Shown: positions 26,114 to 35,186 of the stretch, piece by piece
How positions within the stretch are numbered: the stretch's first letter is position 1
How the letters are laid out: each line of letters opens with the position of its first letter
Assembly: GCF_000427685.1 (NCBI RefSeq)
Contig: NZ_KE386573.1
Span: forward strand, 372,001-436,000
Direction: 5' to 3'
Origin: Haloplanus natans DSM 17983
GTDB lineage: Archaea > Halobacteriota > Halobacteria > Halobacteriales > Haloferacaceae
Length of the DNA stretch: 64,000 nt
Notes under the pieces: model-generated
What the model saw: the letters and a program-made list of their open reading frames with translations, nothing else
What the model was told of the DNA's origin: nothing
Databases searched by the model: none
Position numbers and translations under genes: made by a program

Positions 26114-27160
26114 TCACCCCGGCGGCTCGTCGTCGACGACGATTTCGGCCGCCTCGACGTCCTCGAACGCGGCGGCCTGGCCGCCGATATCGACCTCACC
26201 GTCCTCGGTCCGCAGCGTGAGCGAGGCGGTCACCCGATCGACGCCGACGGCCACGTCGACGAGTTCGCCCTCGACGGTCCGGGGCTCGCCGGTCTCGACG
26301 TCGCGGCCACGGACGGTCACGTACAGCGCCCCGTCGCTGTCGTCGAGTTCCTGCACACAGCGGCGGATGGAGGCGTAGCGCCGCGGATACGGGCGGGTGT
26401 CGGGCCGCTCGACGAGCGTCGTCGCCGACGCCCAGACGACCGTGTTCAGAAACCCCGAGACGAGAAAGCCCAGTTCGGAGCGGTTGAACGTGACGCCGTA
26501 CCGTTCCGCCCCGTCGGTCACGGCCTCACGCGCGGCGTAGATGGAGTACTCGCCGTCGGCGACGGCGGCCACGGGCGTCGTGCGCCCACGTCGGGAGCGG
26601 ACGGCCGACGCCACCGTCGTGTAGTCGTACTCGTCGGCGTCGGGTATCTCCGCCGCCGGCGCGAGCAGGAGGTCGATACTCACACCCTCGGCGTGCCGGT
26701 CGGCCAGGTCGTCCTCGAACCGGGCGAGCAGATCCGGCGTCAGCGACAGCAGCAGTTCGTACTCGGCGCTCGTGATGACGTCCTCGAGATAGCGGAGGAT
26801 CGTCCGCCGGGATTTGATGAGCGAGACGGCCTCCGCCCCCCTACTCGGGGCGGTGTACCGCCGTTCGAGGGCCGTGACCAGATCGTCGAGTGTGGTCCGT
26901 ACCTCGCCGAACGCCTCCTCCGGATCGATCGCCACCACCTGCATCGGCCGGGATTCGTGAATCTCGACGACCCCGTGTTCGGCGAGGCTCCGGACCGTGT
27001 CGTAGACGCGTGGCTGCGGGATGTCGGTCTCGTCCGCGATCGCCGACGCCGTGAGCCGCCCGTGTTCGAGCACCGTCACGTACGCCTCGATTTCGTACTC
27101 GCCGAAGTCGAACCGGGACCCCACCGCAGCGAGCGTCCGTTGGAGGTCGTCGTCGGTCAT
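26114..27160 (-). CDS. trmB: TrmB-family sugar-responsive transcriptional regulator
   Basis: This 348-aa protein has an N-terminal winged helix (residues 15-75: FGEYEIEAYVTVLEHGRLTA, IPQPRVYDTVRSL), a coiled-coil linker and a C-terminal effector domain ending with an acidic beta region. ATG 27160 is chosen from the family start MTDDDLQRTLAAVGSRFDFG. It lies beside a glucose dehydrogenase gene whose promoter bears a TrmB-type operator. In Halobacterium, TrmB coordinates gluconeogenesis and sugar catabolism, and the same role is inferred. Confidence 0.9.
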   Translation of the reverse strand: MTDDDLQRTLAAVGSRFDFGEYEIEAYVTVLEHGRLTASAIADETDIPQPRVYDTVRSLAEHGVVEIHESRPMQVVAIDPEEAFGEVRTTLDDLVTALERRYTAPSRGAEAVSLIKSRRTILRYLEDVITSAEYELLLSLTPDLLARFEDDLADRHAEGVSIDLLLAPAAEIPDADEYDYTTVASAVRSRRGRTTPVAAVADGEYSIYAAREAVTDGAERYGVTFNRSELGFLVSGFLNTVVWASATTLVERPDTRPYPRRYASIRRCVQELDDSDGALYVTVRGRDVETGEPRTVEGELVDVAVGVDRVTASLTLRTEDGEVDIGGQAAAFEDVEAAEIVVDDEPPG

Positions 27161-27240
27161 ATCTCCACCCACAGCCCTAACGCGTAAAGAGCCTCGGCAA
27201 CGGTGGGGTCGAGCGTGCTCACACAGAAGCAAGGAGGACG

Positions 27241-27260
27241 CCCACGGCTTTAGCCGTGGG
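27241..27260. repeat. IS200/IS605-type end hairpin (perfect 9-bp arms)
   Basis: CCCACGGCT-TT-AGCCGTGGG is a perfect palindrome. The same geometry, CCCACGACT-TC-AGTCGTGGG, occurs at 45961-45980. Such hairpins are typical ends of IS200/IS605-type elements. No tnpB is beside either copy, so they look like remnants. This copy supplies the last codons and stop of the glucose dehydrogenase gene. Confidence 0.5.
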
Positions 27261-28323
27261 TCACTGACTGCGTCCCGAACTCCACCGCGGTCTTCATCGT
27301 CGCGTCGGGGTCGAACGCCGCCTCGAACGACTCGACCGGCGCCACCTCGGTCACGTAGTCGTCGAAAAACCACTCGGGCAGCGAGGCGAGGCGGTCGACG
27401 GCCGCGTGGAAGTGGCTCGGGCCGGCGTTGACGCTGCCCACCAGCGCCTTGTTCGTCATGACCAGTTCCCGGTGGAACTGCCCGCCATCGATGCTGAACT
27501 CCCAGGACTGCGGCACCCCGAGCAGCGCCGCGACGCCGTTGGGAGCGAGGGCGTCGACACAGTCGACGGCGTGTTTCGCGTAGCCGGTGGCCTCGTAGAC
27601 GAGATCCATCGGCTCGTGGACGCTCGCCACCGCGTCGACCGGCGTCTCGCGGCCGTCGACGTACGTCGCACCGAGATTCTCGACCAGATCGACGCTCGGA
27701 TCGGGGCGGTCGCGCCGTCCCAGACAGTAGACGTCGAGATCCGGGACGAGCATCGCCACGGTCACCAGTCCGAGCGGCCCGTTTCCGAGGACCAGCGCCG
27801 TCTCCGGCGTCCAGGTGAACGACGACCGGGACACACTGGCCAGGTCGAGTGCCTTCTCCGAGACGCTGATGGGTTCGACCAGAAACCCCCACTCCGCGTG
27901 CGTCTCGGGGACGGGGATCAGGTACGGCGCCGGGCTGGTGAAGTATTCGCTCATGAACCCGTGGGCGCCGTCGATGCCGCACTCGACGCATTCGTCCGGC
28001 GGCGCCATGTCCGGTTCGGCGCGCTCGAAATACTCGTTCGTCCCGTCGGGCGGCGGTCGCCGGACCATCGGCGCCACGACATCGCCGGCCTCGAAGTCCG
28101 TCGTGGTGGGGTCGACGACGACGCCGACCGCCTCGTGGCCGAGGACGAGGTGTTCCGCATCCGGGGGCGGCCCGCCGTGTGCGCCGGCGACCACCTCGTG
28201 GTCGGTCCCGTCGACACCGACCCGGAGCGTCCGGACCAGCACCTCGCCCGGCTTCGGCTCGGGCCGCGGTACGTCCAACAGCCGCGGCCCGCCACCGTCG
28301 GCCCCGATACCGATTGCCCTCAT
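27250..28323 (-). CDS. gdh: glucose 1-dehydrogenase (zinc MDR family)
   Basis: This 357-aa protein has the length of haloarchaeal glucose dehydrogenase. Zinc ligands known for the Haloferax enzyme are in place: Asp38 (GVDGTDHEV), His63 and Glu64 (GHEAVG), and a later Glu in VEPISVSEKAL. The nucleotide-binding strand is ALVLGNGPLGLVTV. It oxidises glucose to gluconolactone, the first step of the semi-phosphorylative Entner-Doudoroff pathway. The final residues SVTHG and the TAA are encoded by an IS-type hairpin, so the native C-terminus may have been replaced. A leaderless TATA and a TrmB operator precede the ATG. Confidence 0.9.
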   Translation of the reverse strand: MRAIGIGADGGGPRLLDVPRPEPKPGEVLVRTLRVGVDGTDHEVVAGAHGGPPPDAEHLVLGHEAVGVVVDPTTTDFEAGDVVAPMVRRPPPDGTNEYFERAEPDMAPPDECVECGIDGAHGFMSEYFTSPAPYLIPVPETHAEWGFLVEPISVSEKALDLASVSRSSFTWTPETALVLGNGPLGLVTVAMLVPDLDVYCLGRRDRPDPSVDLVENLGATYVDGRETPVDAVASVHEPMDLVYEATGYAKHAVDCVDALAPNGVAALLGVPQSWEFSIDGGQFHRELVMTNKALVGSVNAGPSHFHAAVDRLASLPEWFFDDYVTEVAPVESFEAAFDPDATMKTAVEFGTQSVTHG

Positions 28324-28350
28324 ACACTGCCGTTCGCGCCCTGTCGAAAA

Positions 28351-28376
28351 ATATTTACTGATTTCTAAGTAAATAT
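28351..28376 (-). promoter_or_regulatory. TrmB operator (TACT-N8-AGTA) at the gdh promoter
   Basis: ATATTTACT-GATTTCTA-AGTAAATAT is a perfect palindrome with 9-bp arms. Its core TACT-N8-AGTA matches the cis element reported for TrmB in Halobacterium. It sits directly upstream of the gdh TATA region (28345-28352), 28 nt from the start codon, where binding would affect initiation. The divergent HAD gene starts 56 nt to the right and may share it. Confidence 0.72.
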
Positions 28377-28431
28377 ACGCTCCGAACGGCTTAGGACGCT
28401 GACCGCGCTATATCGCCCCCACCGGAGACAA

Positions 28432-29676
28432 ATGGAACGCTACGACCTGCTGTACCGGCTGTACGAGGAGTTCGACACCGAGCAACTGCGGACGTATCAG
28501 GAGTTCGTCGACCTGTTCCCGCCGGTCGACTCGCCGGTCGCCCTCGAACACTGGCAAACCGCCAGCGAAGAACTCGACGCGCTGAAAGCGGAGATTCGGT
28601 CCGCGTTCCCCCGGACGGGTGACGCGTTCGCCACGCTGGCGAGCCTCGCGACCCGCGATCAGGCCTTTACCGGCCTCGACCTCTACTCGACGTACGGCCG
28701 CCGGGTCAACGTGCTCGTTCTCGACGTCGACGAGACGCTCCGCTCGGCCGGTCGGACCGACAACGAGATTCCGCGCGATACGCTCCACCTCCTCACCCGG
28801 TTTCACGAGGCGGGCGTTCCCATCGTCATCTGTACCGGCCAGACCTTGGAGAACGTCAAGGGCTTTCTCATCCAGGGGCTCGGCAACGAACTCGTCCACT
28901 CGGGGACGGTGAGTGTCGTCTACGAGGCCGGCACGGGCGTGTTCACCCCCGGCCACGGCGCCGAGACCAAACAGCTCCTCTACGAGGATCTGGACCCGGA
29001 CATCGGGACGACGTTCCGGACCCTTCGGTCCCGAGTGCTCTCGGAGGCCCCCGACTCCCTGCGCCGGGGCTGTCACCTCCAGGGCAACGAGTTCAACGTC
29101 ACGCTCAAGCCGAACTTCGAGACGGGAAGCGACGAGGCCCACGCCGTCGTCGAGGAGGCACTCGTCTATCTGCTCGACCTGCTCGACGACGTGGTCGGGG
29201 GCGTCGCCGGCGTCGACCCCGACGCGAGCGGCCGGGCGAGGGCGTACTACGCCGCCGAGGACCCCGAAATACGCGGGGTGCTCGCCGCCCGCGACGCGGA
29301 CCCGGCCGTGGACGCCGCGGCCGTTCCGCCGGCGATCACGGCGCTGTTCGAGCGCATCGACGTGGCCTACTACGAGGCCGACGCGGCCGAGGTCGGCAGT
29401 CGCGAACTCAACAAGGTGCTGGGCGTCGAAGCCGCGCTGGCCGTCCTCGGCGTCGACGACCCGTTCGCGCTCGTGATGGGCGACAGCAAGAGCGACCTCC
29501 GGGTGATGGAGTGGGCCACGGACAACGACGCCGGCATCGCCGCCGCGCCGGCGCACGCCTCCCCGGACGTACTCGACCACGTACGGGCGACCGACGACCT
29601 CGTCTTCGCCCGCGGCGACTCGGGCGAGATGCTCCGCACTATCTACGCGCTCAACCGACTGGCCGACGCGGACTGA
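28432..29676 (+). CDS. HAD-superfamily hydrolase
   Basis: In this 414-aa protein, motif I is VLVLDVDETL (near residues 93-102, DxDxT type), motif II IVICTGQT, and motif IV GDSKSDLRVMEW. The N-terminal 85 residues are helical and not part of the HAD core. A large cap region lies between motifs II and III, as in Cof-like HADs acting on sugar phosphates. Its location opposite gdh suggests carbohydrate metabolism, but the substrate is unknown. Confidence 0.82.
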   Translation: MERYDLLYRLYEEFDTEQLRTYQEFVDLFPPVDSPVALEHWQTASEELDALKAEIRSAFPRTGDAFATLASLATRDQAFTGLDLYSTYGRRVNVLVLDVDETLRSAGRTDNEIPRDTLHLLTRFHEAGVPIVICTGQTLENVKGFLIQGLGNELVHSGTVSVVYEAGTGVFTPGHGAETKQLLYEDLDPDIGTTFRTLRSRVLSEAPDSLRRGCHLQGNEFNVTLKPNFETGSDEAHAVVEEALVYLLDLLDDVVGGVAGVDPDASGRARAYYAAEDPEIRGVLAARDADPAVDAAAVPPAITALFERIDVAYYEADAAEVGSRELNKVLGVEAALAVLGVDDPFALVMGDSKSDLRVMEWATDNDAGIAAAPAHASPDVLDHVRATDDLVFARGDSGEMLRTIYALNRLADAD

Positions 29677-29681
29677 CCTCC

Positions 29682-29767
29682 CGTACGGTTTATTATAAGT
29701 CATTACCGGCGGTTCGCCGAGATAGTCCGGCGAACCGCCGGTAAACAGTTACAATAATTCGTATCAG
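29682..29767 (-). repeat. Stop-codon-linked palindromic element, copy C (most regular)
   Basis: This 86-nt palindrome lies between convergent HAD and UspA genes. The minus strand reads CTGATACGAATTATTGTAAC, then TGTTTACCGGCGGTTCGCC, a short loop, then GGCGAACCGCCGGTAATGAC and TTATAATAAACCGTACG. The inner arms (ACCGGCGGTTCGCCG) pair perfectly. The UspA stop TGA is 29764-29766, inside the element. Confidence 0.7.
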
Positions 29768-30213
29768 TCGACCCGCCGCACGATGTGCACGTCGTATTTC
29801 GCGTCCGTCGAGAGCGGGCCGCCCACGCTCGTCACGGGCATCGAGACGCGGCCGGCGTTCTCGCTCCCGACGAAGATGATGGAGACATCGAGTTCCGCGG
29901 CGACCTGCCGGATCGTCTGGGTCACGTTGTCGATGGTCGTGGCCGTCGGATGCTCGCTCGGCGGCGGATGCTCACACCGGAAGCGCACGTCGTCGTCGAT
30001 CTCCGCGACCCGTAGTTCGAACTCCGTGCAGACCTCGTCGGGATCGTACGGCTCGCCGGGCTCGATCCAGCCGCGCTCCTCGGCGAACGACTCGTCCTCG
30101 GGGACGACGGTCAGCGCGACGACCCCCTCGTCCCGGTAGCTGGCGAACTCCCGGGCACGCCGCAGGGCCGCCTCCGCGAGCGCCGACCCGTCGAATGGAA
30201 CCAGTAGCGTCAC
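29764..30213 (-). CDS. universal stress protein family (UspA)
   Basis: This 149-aa protein starts at GTG 30213 with a TATA-like ATAATATAAG centred about 27 nt upstream, fitting a leaderless transcript. MTLLVPFDGSALAEAALRRA is the standard UspA N-terminus. The ATP-binding G-2x-G-9x-G-S/T motif is only partly kept (GSENAGRVSMPVTSVGGPLS), so nucleotide binding is uncertain. The stop codon lies in a palindromic element. Confidence 0.85.
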   Translation of the reverse strand: MTLLVPFDGSALAEAALRRAREFASYRDEGVVALTVVPEDESFAEERGWIEPGEPYDPDEVCTEFELRVAEIDDDVRFRCEHPPPSEHPTATTIDNVTQTIRQVAAELDVSIIFVGSENAGRVSMPVTSVGGPLSTDAKYDVHIVRRVD

Positions 30214-30443
30214 GGCTCGCCATTCAATCGGCTCGGTCTTATATTATCGGCCCGTCGCCGGTGGTTTTCACACCTGATATTTTGTTAGACAGGGTTATAC
30301 GGCGTTGCGCCAAGAGTCGACACAGTATGTGCGCTCCCCCGAAGCCGAAGCTTGCAGCCGATTCGCGGCCCCTCGCACCTCGCGCTGCATCCGATCCGTC
30401 GCCGATGCGCCGTGCCCGGTGACGGGTCGCCCACCGCAAACAT

Positions 30444-31856
30444 ATGTCGGACGCACTCACTACTCGAACGCTCGAATCGCTGTCCACTGGCGTCGCCGTC
30501 ATCGACGAACACCGGACCCCCGTCGCGTCCAACACCGCCTGGGATCGCTTTCTCGACGACGCCGGTGTCGACGCGACGGTCGACAGGACGGCGATCAACT
30601 ACCTCCGGACGCTCGCCGACACCTACGACGGGCCGCCGCCGACGGACCCCACCACGACCGAGACGCTCGCCATCACGCTGACGCTTCCGTATCACGCGAG
30701 CGACGACGACCGGACACACCGGCTCCGGATCGAACCCTTCGTCTACGACGAAACGTGGTACGCGAGCCTGAGCGTGGCGGACTGGACGCCGTCGAACTGG
30801 GCCCAGACACAACTCAAGGAACGCGCCATGGACGAGGCGCCGGTCGGCATCACCATCTCCGATTACACCGTCCCGGACAACCCCCTCATCTACGCGAACG
30901 CGGCGTTCGAGCGGATCACCGGCTACGACGTGATGGCAGTTCTCGGGCGCAACTGCCGATTCCTGCAGAGCGAGGCAACCGATCCCGCCGCCATCTCCCA
31001 GTTCGGAGTGGCACTCGACAACAACGACGCGACGACCGTCGAACTCCGCAACGAGCGCAAGGGCGGCGAGGAGTTCTGGAACGCGGTGACCATCGCACCC
31101 CTTCGCAACGCTCGTGGGACCGTCACGAACTGGGTCGGGTTCCAGCAGGACATCACCGACCGCAAGGAGACGGAGGCGGCACTCGGCGACGAGCGCGATC
31201 AGTACGCCCTCCTGAATCAGATCGTTCGCCACGACATCCGCAACGACGCGACGGTCATTCGCGGGTGGGGCTCGTACCTCCGCGACGACCTCTCGGCCGA
31301 GCATACGGAGGCGCTCAATCGCATCATGGCTGCGGCGACTCACACGCTCGAACTCACCGAGGCAGTCCGCGACCTCGCGACGATCGTCAGCACCGACGAT
31401 CCGACGCTCGAACCCGTCGACCTCCACGACGTCCTCACGACGGAACTCCAGCGCGTCCGGTCGAACTTCGAGTACCGGTCCGACGCGCTCGACGTTCGGA
31501 TCGACGACTCGATCCCCGAGGTCGACGTGCTGGCCACCTCGCTGCTCTCCTCGGTGTTCACCAACCTGTTCGACAACGCCGTCTTCCACAACGACGCCGA
31601 CGAGATACGTATCGCCGTCTCCGTCGATGTCGGTCCGGACCGGGTGTGCGTCCACATCGCCGACAACGGCCCCGGCATCTCCGATGCGCGAAAGGACGCC
31701 GTGTTCGATCAGGGAGAACAGGGACTGGAGAGTTCGGGCAGCGGCCTCGGCCTGTATCTCGTCGACCAACTGGTCGAACGGTTCGGCGGTGAGGTCCGCC
31801 TCGCCGACAACGATCCGCAGGGTACGGTCGTCACCGTCGAACTCCAGCGTGCCTAA
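30444..31856 (+). CDS. LOV-domain sensor histidine kinase (putative blue-light receptor)
   Basis: This 470-aa protein has domains in order: an N-terminal PAS-like region (residues 10-115), a LOV-type PAS (125-240) with the flavin-binding motif GRNCRFLQS (Cys171 expected to form the FMN adduct), FWNAVTIAPL and the GFQQD strand, then HisKA with IVRHDIRND (His263), then HATPase with FDNAVFHND, DNGPGI and GSGLGLYLV. No membrane segment is present, so it is a soluble light or redox sensor. No response regulator is adjacent. Confidence 0.87.
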   Translation: MSDALTTRTLESLSTGVAVIDEHRTPVASNTAWDRFLDDAGVDATVDRTAINYLRTLADTYDGPPPTDPTTTETLAITLTLPYHASDDDRTHRLRIEPFVYDETWYASLSVADWTPSNWAQTQLKERAMDEAPVGITISDYTVPDNPLIYANAAFERITGYDVMAVLGRNCRFLQSEATDPAAISQFGVALDNNDATTVELRNERKGGEEFWNAVTIAPLRNARGTVTNWVGFQQDITDRKETEAALGDERDQYALLNQIVRHDIRNDATVIRGWGSYLRDDLSAEHTEALNRIMAAATHTLELTEAVRDLATIVSTDDPTLEPVDLHDVLTTELQRVRSNFEYRSDALDVRIDDSIPEVDVLATSLLSSVFTNLFDNAVFHNDADEIRIAVSVDVGPDRVCVHIADNGPGISDARKDAVFDQGEQGLESSGSGLGLYLVDQLVERFGGEVRLADNDPQGTVVTVELQRA

Positions 31857-31916
31857 TATGCTCCGGGAACACGCACCCATCACGGCCACGGACGCGATGT
31901 CCTCCGGGAGGGACGC

Positions 31917-32714
31917 GTGTCGCTGAAGCGGTTCTTCGACCGCGTCGACGCGTCCTCGCGGTCGCTGATCGTCGCCAATCGATCGGGACTCGACCCCGTC
32001 CAGACCGTCCTCGAAGACACCTTCGACGACCAGCCGGTTCGGGTCGCGGAGCGTGACCTCCCCGACGTCGAAAGCGACACCGTCCTCCTCGTCGAGGACG
32101 GAGAGGTGCTCGCGACTTCCCCGCTCTCGGCGCTCCAGGACGCCATCGTGATGGTCAACTCCGATCTGTACCGCACCGGCGCGCAGGGGCTCGACGACTT
32201 GGAACTCCCCGCAGTCATCAAACGGCTCCACGACGTGCGGTTCTCGCTCCGTGGCTACCCCAAATCCAACACGGAGAAGCTCATCTTGGTCATCATCTCC
32301 CGGTACATCGAGCAGGTCGCCGCCCGGGCCGGCCGCGGCCGACACCGCGCGTCCTTCCAGTCACTCTCCCGGATCAAGGACGAACGCGGCACGTTCCAGG
32401 TCTACGAGCACCTCGCCGACACGCCCGTCGACGTTCACGTCTACGGCACCCCCGACTGGGTCCCCTCGAAAGCCCTCGACGTGACGACCCACGCCGGTCA
32501 CTCCACCGACTTCCGGGACTCGTGGTTCGTCCTGTTCACGCCGGCGCCCCGCGGGTCGGCGACGGATCGCTCCCCAGCGGCGGCCGCCCCCTCCGACCGC
32601 GGCCCCGTGGCGCTGCTCGCAATCGAGGCGGAACCGAAGGTCTGGGAGGGATTCTGGACGTTCGACCCGTCGCTCGTCGCCGACCTGAACGCCTACATCG
32701 CGCGGGAACTGTGA
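31917..32714 (+). CDS. DICT sensory-domain protein
   Basis: This 265-aa protein starts at GTG 31917, with GGGAGG 7-12 nt upstream. MSLKRFFDRVDASSRSLIVAN is the expected start of haloarchaeal DICT-domain proteins. The remainder (YGTPDWVP, WFVLFTP, LLAIEAEPKVWEGFWTFDP) matches the domain, a sensor often linked to light or second-messenger signalling. It lies 60 nt after the LOV kinase in the same direction, which suggests joint signalling. Confidence 0.8.
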   Translation: MSLKRFFDRVDASSRSLIVANRSGLDPVQTVLEDTFDDQPVRVAERDLPDVESDTVLLVEDGEVLATSPLSALQDAIVMVNSDLYRTGAQGLDDLELPAVIKRLHDVRFSLRGYPKSNTEKLILVIISRYIEQVAARAGRGRHRASFQSLSRIKDERGTFQVYEHLADTPVDVHVYGTPDWVPSKALDVTTHAGHSTDFRDSWFVLFTPAPRGSATDRSPAAAAPSDRGPVALLAIEAEPKVWEGFWTFDPSLVADLNAYIAREL

Positions 32715-33137
32715 GCGATCGGTCCGGCGCCCAGTCCGGGGCACGTCCCGCGCAGCATGATGTCCCAGTGGTCCAGCCCCCGGTATGACTTCGGACCGCT
32801 CGGAACGGGCGATCTGAGCGGTCGTCTCCCCGACGCTTACCGTTGCTGGCTGTTAGCACCCGAGACGATTGCTGACCGAAGCGGTTCTGTACTCGGTGCC
32901 ACTATGTGTCCGTTCGCCGTCAACCACTCTCCCACGTCACCACCGCGGAGGCGGACGTGCAGCACGACGCTGGGTAATCGCGTCTGTCGCTGTGGCTGTG
33001 AACAACGACACTGGCGGGTGGGGAGCTGTCACTCTACGGCCAGCGAGGACGAAACACTCGGTGCGACTGACGATCGAGAGCGGTCGCGTGGATGGAACGG
33101 CCGGGCGTTCGCCGTGGCACACTATGGATTTGTGGGT
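32715..33137. other. gene-free junction between core region and conjugative element
   Basis: These 423 bases contain short unconserved ORFs only. A stretch near 32760-32795 (AGTGGTCCAG, GGTATGACTTC) resembles the 5' part of a tRNA, but no anticodon or T-arm follows. The left border of the conjugative element should fall here. I could not identify direct repeats or an integrase. Confidence 0.4.
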
Positions 33138-35186
33138 CTACATGTCCGCTCCCGGATCCCTGTCGATTACCTGCTGCTCGAACTCACTCGCCCGGATCCG
33201 CAGTGGGAACCACCCCTCTTCATCCACACCGAGTAAGGCCTCCGAGTACCCATCGTCCTCGTTGCCGGCCTTCGCAGTGCGCACCCAGTCCCGCTCGCGG
33301 GCGTTCAGGCCAAACCAGTCCGCGAGCGTCTCCATTTCCTCGCGAACCCGGTGGATCAGCGTCAACGAGCACAAATTGGCGATCGTCCGTGCTTCCGGGG
33401 TGAGCGTGAACTCTCCCCCAGTTTGTGTGATGAACTGTAGTGAGAGATCGTAATGCCGACTATGACGCACGGCCGTTTCGAGAAATTCGAGGGAACTCGT
33501 CTCGTTCAGGAGATAATGAGCCTCGTCGATGACAAACACGACACGCTTGTCGGTCTGTTTCGCGCGTTCGTACACCGACTTGAACAGCACCTGCATCATC
33601 AGACTCGTTCGAGAACGGCCGCGCGTCCCCTCTTCTTGCTGGAGATCGAGATATAGGCAGTTTGAATCGAAATCCAACGTCGTTGGCTCGGCGAGATTGG
33701 CGAGATCGCCATCGGGACGGAACGATGGCCGGAGATCGGTGAGCAACGACTGCGCGTCGGCTTGGACGCGGTCCTGCTCACCGGGTGTCGCATAGCCGAA
33801 CGTCGCCGGCTCCGCGAGGAGGTCTTCGAGGACGGCGATGACATCGCGAATCGTCGGCGACGGATTATCGTGTGTCGACGGGTCACGGTCGATGCCCTGC
33901 CGTGTATAGGCCTCCTGGATGGCCCGTCTGAGTGTCTGTTTGCGCTTGCCGAGCGGGTTCGCAGCGACGTGGTCGAAGAATGTCTCGAAGAAGCTGAGCG
34001 CCCATGTAATCTGCTCGGCCCACGGATCGAGATCCGATTGCTCACGCCGGATTGCCTCGGGAACGGCCCGCAATTCGAGTGGGTTGAGGCCTCGCGTACC
34101 GCCGACCGTAATTCGGTCGCCACCGAGCACGTCGTGGAGGCCAGCAAAGCCGCCCAACGGGTCGAGTAAGACCGTCATCGTGTCGGCATCGTACATCGCC
34201 CGTCGCACGAGATGGAGTTTCGTCGAGAACGATTTCCCGGCTCCGAGCTTGCCGATCACCATCATACAGTAGCCGGTCTCTCGAGCGAAGCGATCCAGAA
34301 TGAGCGGGCTCTCGTTGAGCGCGTACGTGCCGTATTCGATTCCCGGTTCCGCGACCGTCCCCGCGACGAAGGGGAACATCGCGCTGATGGCCCCCGCGAG
34401 CATCGGCGTCGTCGTTTCGAACTCCGTGTCCAATCGATTCACGCCGATCGGGCTCACGGAGACGAGGGCGTCCAACTGTGCCCACCGCGGCGTGATGGGG
34501 GTCAGGTTCGCCGGCGATTGTCGTGCCGCCCGCCGAACCGGCCCGGCGTCGATCCGGTCGGCCTCATTGTGCCGCGTCGTTAATAGCATCGCCACGTCGA
34601 ACGCCTGGACCGGTGTGTTCCGCAACACGTCGTACAGGTCGCGATGGTCGTTCAGATCCTTCTTGACGCCGCGTGCGCCTGCTCGCCGTCGGTCGGCCAA
34701 ATACTCGAAATCAGCTTCGAGATCCTCGATTCGGTTTTCGAGGCCGTCGAGTGTCGCCTGTGTCTCTCGTGGTTCGATGTGGAGACTGATGTCTGTCCGC
34801 CGCGTCTCCGGTGTCGCGTACAGCGTCTCGAAGAGCCCATCTCTCGGCATATCCGGGAATTCGCCGATCCAAAGTGTCTGTGTCCAGTCTGTCCCCGCCC
34901 GTACCGCACCGGGGCGACACGTCAGTGTCGATGGGCCAACGACACGTCGCTGGCGTGTCTGCCCGTCACTCGGTGGCCTGTCGGTCGGATCGTAGCTCAC
35001 TGATGCCGTTGTCGCCGTCGATTCTGCGCCAGTCGCCGCTTCCTGTCCCCTGTCCGAATGGTCCGCTCGCTCGGGGGTGGCTCCCCTCTCTCTACCGTCC
35101 GCACTGGCGCTCAGAGCTGTCTCCGCACCCGCCTCCGTGTCCGTGGTGTCTCCCCCACGCATCCAGCGACGGAGCCAATCGATCAT
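33138..35186 (-). CDS. virB4: VirB4-like conjugative transfer ATPase
   Basis: This 682-aa protein has Walker A GKLGAGKS at residues 312-319, Walker B VVFVIDEAH at 549-557, and a downstream QFITQTGGEF sensor motif. The C-terminal EVRIRASEFE-type end (PLRIRASEFEQQV) is typical of VirB4/TraC. The N-terminal 90 residues are polar and low-complexity. It powers pilus assembly and substrate transfer from the cytoplasmic face of a type IV secretion channel. The start overlaps the stop of the upstream gene by 4 nt (ATGA). Confidence 0.9.
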   Translation of the reverse strand: MIDWLRRWMRGGDTTDTEAGAETALSASADGRERGATPERADHSDRGQEAATGAESTATTASVSYDPTDRPPSDGQTRQRRVVGPSTLTCRPGAVRAGTDWTQTLWIGEFPDMPRDGLFETLYATPETRRTDISLHIEPRETQATLDGLENRIEDLEADFEYLADRRRAGARGVKKDLNDHRDLYDVLRNTPVQAFDVAMLLTTRHNEADRIDAGPVRRAARQSPANLTPITPRWAQLDALVSVSPIGVNRLDTEFETTTPMLAGAISAMFPFVAGTVAEPGIEYGTYALNESPLILDRFARETGYCMMVIGKLGAGKSFSTKLHLVRRAMYDADTMTVLLDPLGGFAGLHDVLGGDRITVGGTRGLNPLELRAVPEAIRREQSDLDPWAEQITWALSFFETFFDHVAANPLGKRKQTLRRAIQEAYTRQGIDRDPSTHDNPSPTIRDVIAVLEDLLAEPATFGYATPGEQDRVQADAQSLLTDLRPSFRPDGDLANLAEPTTLDFDSNCLYLDLQQEEGTRGRSRTSLMMQVLFKSVYERAKQTDKRVVFVIDEAHYLLNETSSLEFLETAVRHSRHYDLSLQFITQTGGEFTLTPEARTIANLCSLTLIHRVREEMETLADWFGLNARERDWVRTAKAGNEDDGYSEALLGVDEEGWFPLRIRASEFEQQVIDRDPGADM

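Noticed and set aside
32757-32800. tRNA-like 5' half (AGTGGTCCAG, GGTATGACTTC) at the border of the conjugative element
   Set aside because: No anticodon arm, variable loop or TTCGAAT-type T-arm follows in register, so neither an intact tRNA nor a clear attachment site can be supported.
32757-33236. Plus-strand ORFs in the junction before virB4
   Set aside because: No recognisable domain or conserved residues, and two frames overlap each other and the virB4 3' end; treated as non-coding.
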